A program made the position numbers and the translations under genes. From positions 18,744,354 to 18,808,353 of the forward strand of contig CM020620.1 of NCBI GenBank assembly GCA_009829735.1: 64,000 nt of DNA. Direction: 5' to 3'. The stretch is from Pyropia yezoensis (Eukaryota; Rhodophyta; Bangiophyceae; Bangiales; Bangiaceae). The notes below the pieces were generated by a model that was not told the origin of the DNA, searched no databases, and saw only the letters and a program-made list of their open reading frames with translations. Below, piece by piece: positions 54,881 to 64,000 of the stretch (position 1 is the first letter of the stretch; every line of letters begins with the position of its first letter).

Positions 54881-57150
54881 GAGACAAACGGGGTGGAACC
54901 GGTCGGGAACGTGCACACCGACGAATGGGGAAGCGACGAGGATGCTCAGGAAGGTGCTGAGATTAAAAAGCAGTTGGCTGCTCATTGTGTTGAGAGCGAC
55001 GAAGAAGAAAAAAGCCCTGAAATGAGTCACAACGGGCACACGACGGTATCGGAAATGTGGAAACGACTCCCAAAAATATATTCATAATTGATTCGACATA
55101 TCAAAAGCCTCTCCGCCAGATTGCTGCAGAAGTTTTTTCAGGAAAGAATTAACCAATGGTTGGAGAGCCAGGTCATGGCCCTCAGCATGGTTCTGGTCTC
55201 AACAAACGAGCATTCTCCACACTCTAAAGCTATGAGGGGCAGTATGAGATGGGTTTTCCCCATTTGTTCGAGGCACAGGGGGGGCGTCAAATGCTCGACA
55301 GCCACCAGTAAGTGAGGTTGAGCTCGTATCTCATTAGCTAAAGTTGCACCACAGGCGATTTAGTCAGGACGCCTCGTTTCTTTTTTTCGCGCACTTCGTG
55401 ATCCATAAGCGTAATGTCAACGGAGTGGTATCCTCTCTGGAAGAATCGCACAAAATGAAGACGTTGGTAGAAGCCCTTGTTGCCAGCATGGATCAATCAG
55501 AAGCAACACGCGCCGAGAAGTCTGCTGCATTACACAAGAGCATTGATTTCATGACACCGCAGTCGACAACCGTGAGAGGATCACCGGGCTCTTGGAGATC
55601 AAAGTCTATAGAAGTTCAAGCTATGGTTCGATCTCCTCTGCTACACCGGCGGACATTGTTCATGACTTTAGGTGCGGCTGACTCGCTGTGGCTCGACTTC
55701 CTCAGCCGGTGCCTCCCCGAAAAAAAGCTTGACGAAATAGCTGCAATGACCAAAACAGAGTGCTCCGAGATTCTCGCAGCAAATACCGACTGAGCTGTCG
55801 AACATTTTTATTACCCGCTGGAGAGCGCTGTGGGATGAAATCATTTCGGGACAAGGAAGGCCTTTGGGCAACATCGTCGACTACGTCGGGCGAATTGAAT
55901 TTCAAGAGCGAGGATCCTCGCATGTTCACATGCTTCTATGGGTGGAAGGCGGCCCTGACGTGTCGTCTGCTTCAGACGGAGTCATTCTCGTGAAACTGCG
56001 GGAATACGTGGACGGCGTGCTCTGCTAAACGATACCCGGATGTATATGATGTAGACTTGTCAAAAGTGATGCACCCGTGCACGATGCGCCCTCCTGAGCA
56101 CAAACTCTCGTGTCCCATTGCTCAAACTCACGTGACAGTCCTCACACGATGCCTCCAGAGTCATCGGTGCAATCACCCAAAAATCTACGTGCACGTTTAG
56201 ATATCCCTGGACAAACATTGACGAAACTCAGGTGCAGCCAGTTTTCCGGAATGGTAAAGCAAAACATGTAGTTTCACCAGCTCGAAACCACTCTCGAGTG
56301 AACACCTACATCCCCAGCATTTTGAGCTTTTGGGGAACAAACATGGATCTGCAAGTCTTGCTCGATGCGCTCGGCGCCGCAATGTACACCGCGCCATACT
56401 TGACCAAGCACGACACAAACAAGCACACACCCCGAATTCTGTATGGCTGATTTTTGACTTCTGTCCTGCTGGACTGAGGCTGACTCTCTCAGACGGTCTC
56501 GTAGCCAACCAGATACGCCGCTGGGACCGACTCCCAGGCTGATGGGCCCCCACAGGCTGGAATCGCCTCTACTTTTCATCACATCTCCGGGGAAGCAAGT
56601 GGTTCTGCCAAGATCTCTCGGCAAAGTGCTCCTGACAGGTAGAGAAACTCAAGCTTCTGGGAAGATATAGTAAGAAACAGTTGCGGCCCATTTTGGCCCG
56701 GCACACGACCTCATGGTTGGGTTGTCCAGCAGCTGATAGCGCTGTCCAGCCAATGCCGTTCCCTTTTAACATCAGAAATAGATTCTATGTCTTTGTCTCG
56801 GGCCACCAGGACAGAATTCAGCAAGCAGCAGTACCAGCTGTCCACGAATAATTCCAATCAATCAGTTAAAACGATGGTTCGACGCATTATGCTGTCAGTC
56901 CTAAATACTCAAGAAGTAAGTGTGCAAGATGCTTGCGGATTCGAACAGGCAAGAAGCTGTGCAAGTGCAGTCGGGTTTGTATCACACTGCCCAGTGTGCA
57001 TTTTTTCACAGGCGAAGATGTCGAGCGGGAGCTTGGTCGTAGCGTGCTTGTTTCAACGGTCGGATCTGTTTGCCATACCCATGTTCTGGTGCAATTTATC
57101 GTACAGCGTTCCGGATCTTTGAATTAGCTTTCCTCGCTTGAATACACCAC
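54881..57150 (+). pseudogene. Decayed Helitron Rep (HUH) region
   Basis: Fragments in order match Helitron-like Rep proteins. RWVFPICSRHRGG (about 55250) resembles the FP-LFP-G-GG start. HHRRFSQDASFLFFAHFVIH lies at about 55345-55405. TVRGSPGSW and LFMTLGAADSLWLDFLSRCL follow (about 55570-55710). After a frame change near 55780, WRALWDEIISGQGRPLGNIV leads into DYVGRIEFQERGSSHVHMLL, with the two-histidine HxH motif at 55921-55929. MDLQVLLDALGAAMYTAPYL (about 56343-56402) matches the downstream region that carries the replication Tyr motif in the family. Several stops and at least two frameshifts show it is inactive. Helicase sequence is not recognisable. Lower GC than the surrounding genes fits mutational decay or a foreign origin. 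Confidence 0.82.
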
Positions 57151-57756
57151 AAAATACTGCCTATCTCAAGGTGTCAGTGAGTCCAGGAAGTTGAAAGCAC
57201 CCGTCCGACAGTACCGATACGCGTCGCGTAGGCGAGATGATGCAATTGTTTTCATTCGGGCTCGAATCGATCATGCAGAAGCAAACTCTTTCAGCCTCCC
57301 TTCCCCTCCCGCCCACCGCCGCCCACCCCGTTTCACCCCCCCCAAATCGTCCCCATATGCACAAAGGGGCTAAAATTTACGTGTGAACCCCCCCCCCAAC
57401 CACCTCTTCCCATGCTCCAATCCAAACCAAACTCTCCCACATGTTTCTCCCCACCCCCCCTAGAGTATCAAACCACCCTCCGTTCCCTTCCCGACCTCCG
57501 CCGCCCACCCCGTTTCACTTCCCCCAAATCGCCCCCCCTGGCGGACTCGACGCTAGACATGCATGGCCACAGGCCTTGGTCTAGGGCACCAGAGAGCCTC
57601 ACAGACGTAGAGAGCACGTGTGATTACCCCGGGAGCGACACCGCGACCTCAATTGGGGCATACAACTCCTTGGTGGGACCTAAGTCCATCAAAAGACCCC
57701 TAAACCGTTCTAAGTGGCCTCAACCACCCTAAACCATCTCCTAATAATCCATAAGG
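57151..57756. repeat. C-rich spacer with a direct repeat
   Basis: CGCCGCCCACCCCGTTTCAC, followed by a C run and AAATCG, occurs at 57317 and again at 57499, 182 bp apart. No gene recognised. It may be the 3' flank of the Helitron relic. Confidence 0.65.
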
Positions 57757-58296
57757 CTACTTTACCACCTTGAAGCGGGAAAGGCGTAGAGTCGGCGCTG
57801 GAATCTCAAACTGGCCGGAGGATGCCACACCCGGACTGCTGGCACCGACGCCGGCGGCAGGAGTATTCAACTCAAGGGTGGGCACCGAGCCGCCACCAGC
57901 CGTGGCAGTCGCCCGAGGAGGAACGGCCGGAGTAGTAGTCGACCGGACGATGCTGCCGGGAGCAACGCCAAGAGCCGTAGCAGGCAAAAGCGGTGACGGA
58001 GGAGCCTGAAGCACCGGTGCAGGTAGAGCCTGGCGCACACGCGCCGGCGACGGCGAAGGCGGAGCTACCGGTGCGACAGGAGCAACCGGAGAAACATGAG
58101 CAGCTGCAGACGCCCGACCAACCGCCCCAGCCCACCCCAGCTCTTGTACCGGCGGACCAGACGGCAGCAGTTCCCGAGCGGCCGCCACAGGAAGACCTCC
58201 CAGCTGCGGCCATGCCGGCAGCGGCGTTGCCAGCTGCACCTTGGCTGGAAAAGTCTGGTAGACCACCGGGAAGGATAAGGTGAAGGAGGGGGGCAT
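57757..58296 (-). CDS. Hypothetical Ala/Pro/Val-rich reading frame
   Basis: From ATG 58296, 179 residues begin MPPSFTLSFPVVYQTFPAKV, run through an SPVAPVAPVAPPSPSPARV-type segment and end QFEIPAPTLRLSRFKVVK. The frame continues upstream to a GTG at 58527 without ATG. No domain is recognised. Both the composition and the setting among repeats suggest a mobile-element or spurious frame. Confidence 0.2.
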   Translation of the reverse strand: MPPSFTLSFPVVYQTFPAKVQLATPLPAWPQLGGLPVAAARELLPSGPPVQELGWAGAVGRASAAAHVSPVAPVAPVAPPSPSPARVRQALPAPVLQAPPSPLLPATALGVAPGSIVRSTTTPAVPPRATATAGGGSVPTLELNTPAAGVGASSPGVASSGQFEIPAPTLRLSRFKVVK

Positions 58297-59674
58297 GGCT
58301 GGGGGAATGTGATCACGGCTCGGGGTGAAGACGCTCGACCTCGGCACCGGTGTGGGCTTGCTCGAGGCTGTGCACGGTGGCACCTGGTACGGCCCGAGGA
58401 CGTGCCGGACTAGGGAGGGAGCTATGTAGCATCCCTGGCCCTGACTTGGCGCCGACCCGGGATGGCAACCAGAGGGCACCAGGTGCCAGGACACGCCCGC
58501 CGTGTGGGGATCGTTGGCGCAACCCACACGCGAGAGAGGGAATTCTGATGGATTTTTGCTTATTTGTGAGAGACTTGGTTTGAGGGAATTTAGTGTGAGA
58601 TTAGTGAGGGAGAATAGAATTAGTAGTGATAGTGGCCCCCGACCTGACGAGGTTAGACTCGGGTCGGGGCCACTCGGGGGTAGGGGGGGCTACGTGGCCA
58701 ACGTGCCGAGGCTCCCCCAGATGCACGTTAAGAGGGACAGCGAGGCGCCCTTGGCCCGCCCCCTCAGGGAAAAAGACAACTGCGCGTTCGCTTTCCTCTT
58801 CCCCGTGTGCACTACCGTGCGTATCTGTTGGCTCCGCCAGCAGGCACGTGAGGCAACAGGCATACCACTCTCGTAGCTCCCCTTTCTGTGCTACCTGTCC
58901 CTTTCCCCCGAGGGATACTGACACGTGTCTGAGAGGATCGAGTTTTATACCACACAAGCGCCCAAAGAGGATGGAGCTGCACGCTTCCCACACCTCGCAT
59001 TCGGGGGTGCCAGAGCGACTGCTGGCGCTAATGGCCTGCTTGAAGCCGTGGAGGCACGGCTGACACTGTCTGGGAACTGTCGCTCGCAGCTCCTCCCTCG
59101 TACTGGCGCAGTTGAGGACATTTTGTGGCCCTGCTTTCCTTCTTGACCTCTGGACGCAGGGGCGAAAGTGTTTTTCGCGTGTGAGGTCTCGCCCTTGAGC
59201 GCGCATCCAAGGCAGCGATCGTCGCCGCGGTGAGCGAAGCCCCCGGGTGTGCCGGGATGGTGGTGCCTATCGCGCAAGCACGCCGTCTGTCTTTTGTTTC
59301 CTTTCACGCGCGCACGCTCAGCATAACGGTGGTGACTTGGCGTGCATCGGCTGACTCACGCCGTTTGTCTCAAAACGCTTGTCCGCTTTTTTCCGCTCGG
59401 TGGTGCCTCTGTTCCCATGCCTGTGACTCCCTACACGTGCACGCGAACTCTTATGCGGAGGACAGGTTCGCCCGCCTTGTCATTTGCCTCGCGGCTCTTC
59501 ACCGGGGCGGATCGCTGCGCTGGGGCCGTCCTCATCCCCCCCCCCGCGTATGAGATCGATGCGGATGGGCAAAGTGGCCGGTGGTCCTCCCGCTCCTCAC
59601 CCCGCATGCTTGCAACTTTGACGTACGCCCATCGCTCACCAACTCCCAATCTCTCTCCTCGTCTGCGCCGTTCC
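58297..59674. other. Repeat-rich intergenic region
   Basis: A hairpin pairs GTGGCCCCCGACC (58632-58644) with GGTCGGGGCCAC (58662-58673), with one bulged C. The minus-strand frame at 59206-58601 (201 codons, several Cys pairs such as CQPCLHGF) has no recognised domain. A and T rise near 58545-58625. No gene assigned. Confidence 0.45.
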
Positions 59675-60337
59675 TGGTATGTACTAGGCTTGTCCTGCAC
59701 GCCGCTTTTTCGGGGGCGTGCAGGCGTGACACGTCCTAAACACGCATTAAGCACGCCCTTAAACGTTCATTTCGCCCTGCACGCCCCAAGAAATAAACAC
59801 AATTTTACCAGACGAGTGCAAATTATGAAGTAGCTCTGCCACCATGCACGGTTGCTTCAGGTGGTTGCTTGGGTCGCGCCGGACTCTTTCTGTCAGAATC
59901 GGGCACACTGGCTGCAGTCACTCGTGGCGGCGCCCGTGGAGCACACATGCCTGCTCTGGCCCCCACTGCGCCATGAAAGCGAGAAAGCAGACAGCTACGT
60001 CCGGCGCGACTGCCTCAAAGGCCTCACGACAAGCACAGCATGTCCGTGAGATGGGCGCAGGAAGTCCCAGACTGGATGCACGTAGCATCGCTCCCGCCCG
60101 GTATACAGAACTGGATGGCCTCTCTGGCTGGGCCCTTGACAACCATTCAAATAGGGCTTCATTGCGCGATGCGAAGCATCAGAACGTATGCAAGTCTATT
60201 GAAAGTATCCCGCCCAAGAGCACGCCCCGAAATCTCGGGCGCGCTGGCGTGACACGCCCTGAAACACGCCTAATCGCGACCGGGGCGTGCAGCTTAGTGC
60301 ACGCCCTGGGCTTGCAGCACAAGCCTAGTGTGTACCA
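59675..60337. mobile_element. Candidate non-autonomous terminal-inverted-repeat element (663 bp)
   Basis: Left end TGGTATGTACTAGGCTTGTC pairs with the complement of the right end, which reads TGGTACACACTAGGCTTGTG, with 24 of 29 bases matching over the extended ends. Both ends lead inward into related GC-rich blocks containing GGCGTGACACG(T/C)CCT-AAACACGC in direct orientation (about 59724 and 60247). No long reading frame. No convincing target duplication was found, so superfamily is unassigned. Confidence 0.6.
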
Positions 60338-60384
60338 CTCTGCTGCTGTCTTCCAATCTGTTCATCTTCCCGGCAAAGGTCATC

Positions 60385-60679
60385 ATGGCGCCGTGCAACC
60401 CCAACCACACGATGCAGATGGAGTTTGCCGGACTTTCCGTTCGCCCGCCGACGCCCATGCCAGCGGTCAACAAAGGTGCTTCGGTTGGCAAGGGGGTTGG
60501 GCGGGTGGTCCCTGACCTCCCGCCGCACCCTCTCGTGCTGACGATGCTGACCGGCATGCAGGAGCCGTACAGTGTGCCCCTTCCCCTGCACAAGTGGTGC
60601 GAGAAGAGGGGGTCTTGCCAACGTTTAAAGTTCTGCGGGAAGCTTGCGTGGACAAGAACGCAACGCGGGGCGTACTGCA
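60385..60679 (+). CDS. Possible first exon of an unrecognised gene
   Basis: ATG 60385 (context ATCATGGCG) opens MAPCNPNHTMQMEFAGLSVR and reads 98 codons to a GTAAGT donor at 60680, just before an in-frame stop. Composition is less biased than surrounding frames. A C run followed by C-rich sequence downstream (60712-60740) could serve an acceptor, but no second exon is evident. It may be a gene fragment or chance. Confidence 0.3.
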
Positions 60680-60689
60680 GTAAGTGACT

Positions 60690-62565
60690 CAAACGCGCCG
60701 GGTCAAGAAAGAACCCCCCCCCCCCCCCGCGCCCCCCTTGAATAGGGAAAGACTTGCTGCCCACCCCTCGCTCCTCACATGGGCCGCCGTAGCACACCTC
60801 GTCCACTCCAATTGGCGCATGTAAGCGGACACCCGCTTCTGGCCGGCTGACACCGTCCCCCCCAAACAGGCACACTGCTGATGCGGGAGCGATCAGCTTC
60901 GCCTGTATGCTCTACTTGCGCGTTCTTGCGGGTTCGCCTCGTGCACTGGACCTGCAAGGAACGAGAAACACTCGCACAAGAGACTTTCAGCAACGCGGAT
61001 TCCCGTAAGAATACGGTATTATCATGCCACGAATGTCCCCCGTATGGAAATCTGGTATGGAGTGACCCATTTTTGGCGTTTCCTGCGGCTTTGACCTATA
61101 GGATGTTCATATTAGAAGTACGTACTGGATCTCACGTGGGGAGCCTTGACTGCAACGAGAGGCACTCGGTTCGGCCGAGTCTTTCTGATATTGCGCGCAT
61201 CGTGAGGTGGAAACCACAGCCTTCGATGTTCCGCTTCTGCCTTCGATGTTCCGGGCCGGAACAACGAAGGCAGACCGCTTCTTCCCGTACTGCCTCCCAT
61301 CTCCACTGCCGCTCCTCCCCCCCTCGTACGGTCTTCCCCCACCCAAACAGTATTCACCCGCCGCCGCCCTCCGTCCCGCCCCCGCCGCGGCCGGCGCCCA
61401 CCGCCGCCGTCTGCCGCCCGCCGCCGCCGCAGGCGGCCGCCGCCGGCCGCCGCCTCTGCAGGCTGCCGACCGCCGCCGACCCCCGCCCTCTTCGGCCGCG
61501 GCCTCCGACCGGCCGCCACTGCTGCCCGCTGCCGGCCGCCGCCGCTGACGGCTGGCGGCCACCGCCGCCGCGGCCCGCCCTTTCCCGCCGCGGCTACCAC
61601 CCGCCGCCCACCGCCCGCCGCCGCCGCGCGCCGCAGCTGCCGGCTTCCGGCCGCCGCCGTCGCCGCCTGCCCTCCCCCGCCGCGGCTGCCGCCCGCCACG
61701 CGCCGCCGCCGTCCGCCATCGCTACTGCCCCCCCCCTCGCCGCCGGCGGCTACCGCCGGCGGCTTCCGCCGCCGCCCGCAGTGTGGCAAAAACCACTCGC
61801 ACGCACGGCACCCAAGTTGGGGCGGTGTACACGGGCTGCCTCCCGTGTCGGGGGAACCGGAAGAAGTGCAAGTCGCACACACTCTATCCCTGTTGTGGGG
61901 CAATCCCCCCACTGACAAACAAGAAGATGGTGTGTGGTCCAACAGTTTCTTGGTCGGGACGGGGAAGCAAGGCCAAGCCCCGCTGTCCCTCCCCTTATCC
62001 CCCCAGGGTCCCCTCAGAATCTCGCCACTCAGAATCTCCCACCCCAGCACCTGCCCACCGGGCCACACGAAAATTCAAGACGATAAATGCAGAAAACCCT
62101 CAAATCCAAGTTGGATTTACTACTAAGCTAACTATCCCAAACTTAGGGAATATGGACCCAAATGCAGGGGGAGGAACGGATCAGGCTAGTGGCCTGCCGC
62201 CCCTTGCATGGCACGTGTTGCCCCCCTACCTGGGGGTCAATACTGCCACACTCCCCTCTCCTCAGCTCCGACCGACCCGGTCGGCCCTGTGAGGGGGTGC
62301 GTAAACGCACGTCTCGGCGTTGGGGGCGCGACTTGCTGTCCCCCCTCGAGTACGTAACGCGGATGTGGAGGCGGTCACGTTGACCGCCCCTATCCTCAAG
62401 CTTGCCTACTCGGCAGCTTGCTCTCCCCGGTTCCCACTTCACCATCACCAACACATCCCCTTCACCTTCCCCTGGGCCGCCCCACGCTGGGGAGGCCACC
62501 CATCTACCCACGATCCGAGCCCACCTCAACTCGATGCGGGTCTCGTGCCGCTGTAGCCAGGGCGT
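60690..62565. other. Low-complexity spacer before the right-edge retroelement
   Basis: 61310-61780 is a CCGCCGCC-type simple-repeat block open in many frames, and no protein is assigned. A near-perfect 37-bp palindrome lies at 61237-61273. From 61800 to 62560 the sequence is the likely LTR or leader of the gag element, but I could not identify LTR ends or a primer-binding site. Confidence 0.5.
61237..61273. repeat. 37-bp near-perfect palindrome
   Basis: Arms 61237-61254 (CTGCCTTCGATGTTCCGG) and 61256-61273 are complementary with one mismatch around a 1-nt centre. A further direct copy of CCTTCGATGTTCCG sits at 61220-61233. Confidence 0.88.
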
Positions 62566-62586
62566 CTCTCCCCAACTTGGGGAGAG
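62566..62586 (+). promoter_or_regulatory. Hairpin two bases upstream of the gag start codon
   Basis: CTCTCCCC-AACTT-GGGGAGAG is a perfect 8-bp stem with a 5-nt loop, ending two bases before ATG 62589. In an RNA it would sit at the initiation site and could modulate translation or act in dimerisation or packaging. Function is inferred. Confidence 0.7.
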
Positions 62587-62588
62587 CC

Positions 62589-64000
62589 ATGGCGACCCCG
62601 GGGGTGGAGACGGACTCCCTCGATGAACGTATGGAGGACACCTCCTGCGGTGCAGCGCCCGCCGGGACTTCCGGCGGGGGCTCCGCGGTTACTCCGGGAG
62701 ATGGGACTCCCGCGTCACCCGGCTTTGGGTTGACGGCGGGATCACCCCCGGAGGCGGGACAAGTTGTCCCGCGTGAGGCCTTGGGGCGGTGGTTTTACCC
62801 CGCTTGGCCTCTGTATGAGGAGGGGTTGACTGTTCTTCGCTGTGGCCGACTTGGCACAGCGATGGGTCGGGTGTGGGACCGCCTACGGGAGAAGTATCCC
62901 CGTAGGGTCGGGTTCCCTGCCGGCTTCAGGACGGACCAGGTTGCCTTCCTGGACGATGAGGAGGTCGAAGACGTGCAGCGGGCCAAGGCCATGATGGACC
63001 GCGGGGGAGCTATCCCGGGTCCCGGCGACTTGCCGACCTTTACTTTGGACGCGGTGGCAACTAGCCCCCCCGTACCATCACGAGGCCGATCCGCACACCC
63101 ATCACTTTGATGTGCGGATGGAGAAGGACTGCCGGCGAGGTCCCTTCTTGGTTACCTCGGCTCAACTTGAGTTTCCGCAGCAGTCCGCTGCCAATAAGGA
63201 GCAGTACTACCCGAAGAAGCCCGAGTGGTGGCCTCAAGTTGAGGTCTCCTACGGGTTCCCTGCGTTGTTGCCACGATTGCTCGACCACTTCGGCTCCGTC
63301 ATGTTGACGGCTAGCCCAGATCACCTGGTGTGGGCCATGTTGGCCACCCAGTGGCTCCTCGAGGTCATGTCGACCTGGGTGTCCTGTGTCCAGCGGCGGG
63401 GGATGCTCTGGCATCTCACCCTCCGGCTTATCCAAGGTTTGGAACAGCTCACCCCTCAGCTAGTTGCTGAGGGGTGCTCATCAGGACAACTCACTCTACT
63501 TGAGGAGATGCTCCGCCTCCACAAGTTTATCGAGTGGGAGAGCATTGAGCACAAGTTGCGCCGCCCCACTCGTGGGCCCAAGGACGATGGCGCACTTCGC
63601 CAGTTCGTATGGGTCGCTCGTGAACTTCACGACGGCCGTGTGGTACTACGAGAGGGGCTGGGCATCGGGGACTACCCGTATGCCCCGGGGGTGGATCGCC
63701 ACACTGCGCCACCCCCGGACAAGGCCATAGTGATGGCCGTGCCTTCGCATGATGACCACATGACTCAGCCCACTGCGGGGGCCCCGAGTAGGGGTCGCAG
63801 TTACACCCGGGCACCGCCACCTCGGCGTGCCCCTCCACTTCCTCCTGTCCCCTACCAGCCGCACGGGGACATCCCGATTAGCGTGGCCGTTGAGTCGTCC
63901 ACCCCGGTGTGTCCCAACTTGGGGGCCACCCTTCTGACGGTATACCCCAAGTTGGTGTTACCAGCCACGCCTCTGACTTCAGAGATGATGATCACCACAT
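62589..64000 (+). pseudogene. Ty3/gypsy-like gag with one frameshift, running off the right edge
   Basis: ATG 62589 (context GAGAGCCATGGCGACC) opens MATPGVETDSLDERMEDTSC. The frame stops at 63110. A second frame, open from before 63061 to the window end, continues naturally: PPYHHEADPHTHHFDVRMEK, later YYPKKPEWWPQVEVSYGF, QWLLEVMSTWVSCVQRRG, LVAEGCSSGQLTLLEEMLRL and RGPKDDGALRQFVWVARELH. A single-base change in the C run at 63065-63071 would explain the switch. The helical body with Trp-rich segments and an Arg/Pro-rich tail resembles retrotransposon capsid proteins; no CCHC knuckle is reached within the window. Assignment to Ty3/gypsy is by resemblance and composition, and the pol part lies outside. 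It may belong to the same family as the left-edge pol, but they share no overlap to compare. Confidence 0.65.

Noticed and set aside
58601..59206. 201-codon minus-strand frame with cysteine pairs
   Set aside because: It could be a fragment of a mobile-element protein, but no motif is clear enough to name, and the plus strand is also partly open.

Overview
The window is eukaryotic nuclear DNA: very GC-rich, with poly-G/poly-C tracts, spliced genes with GT-AG introns, and eukaryote-only genes (NSA2, ELP2, a SHAQKYF-like MYB protein). The mix of high GC, Gly/Ala/Pro low-complexity proteins, mostly intronless genes and a secreted L-amino-acid-oxidase-like flavoprotein fits a bangiophycean red alga (Porphyra/Pyropia type). 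That assignment is inference, not proof.

Layout. 1-1612: minus-strand Ty3/gypsy retrotransposon fragment (gag tail, protease, start of reverse transcriptase) running off the left edge. 1.6-3.2 kb: AT-richer hairpins, then a degenerate GC-rich minisatellite. 3.2-8.7 kb: a minus-strand gene of at least six exons for a disordered basic/acidic protein, with five phase-0 introns, an RG-rich 109-residue tandem repeat and an in-frame TAG. 9-12.4 kb: mostly non-coding, with a small C2H2-finger reading frame and a Gly/Ala-rich hypothetical gene. 12.4-14.4 kb: flavin amine oxidase. 15.4-22.7 kb: a structurally complete hAT DNA transposon with an 18-bp perfect terminal inverted repeat, an 8-bp target-site duplication and an 883-residue transposase. 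25-29.3 kb: a long low-complexity coding region whose likely frame changes at homopolymers. 31.1-31.8 kb: a secreted cysteine-rich protein. 33-40.7 kb: low-complexity DNA with no gene I can defend.

40.7-54.3 kb is the conserved core: ELP2 (minus), a MYB-related factor (plus), NSA2 (minus) and a secreted-type DNA/RNA non-specific endonuclease fused to a lamin-tail-like domain (plus). NSA2 and the endonuclease are divergently transcribed around a perfect 21-bp inverted repeat. 54.4-57.2 kb is an AT-richer decayed Helitron with a recognisable HUH Rep region. 57.2-62.5 kb is repeat-rich, including a candidate 663-bp terminal-inverted-repeat element. The right edge holds the gag of a second Ty3/gypsy-like element, broken by one frameshift and running off the window.

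The genes do not form an operon or pathway. The common threads are mobile-element load (Ty3/gypsy at both edges, hAT, Helitron, small inverted-repeat elements) and expansion of otherwise conserved proteins by homopolymeric amino-acid runs. I see no clear undescribed biological system. The most unusual items are the exon-modular gene with the internal TAG, the complete hAT with about 3.8 kb of unexplained DNA downstream of its transposase, and the nuclease-lamin-tail fusion.
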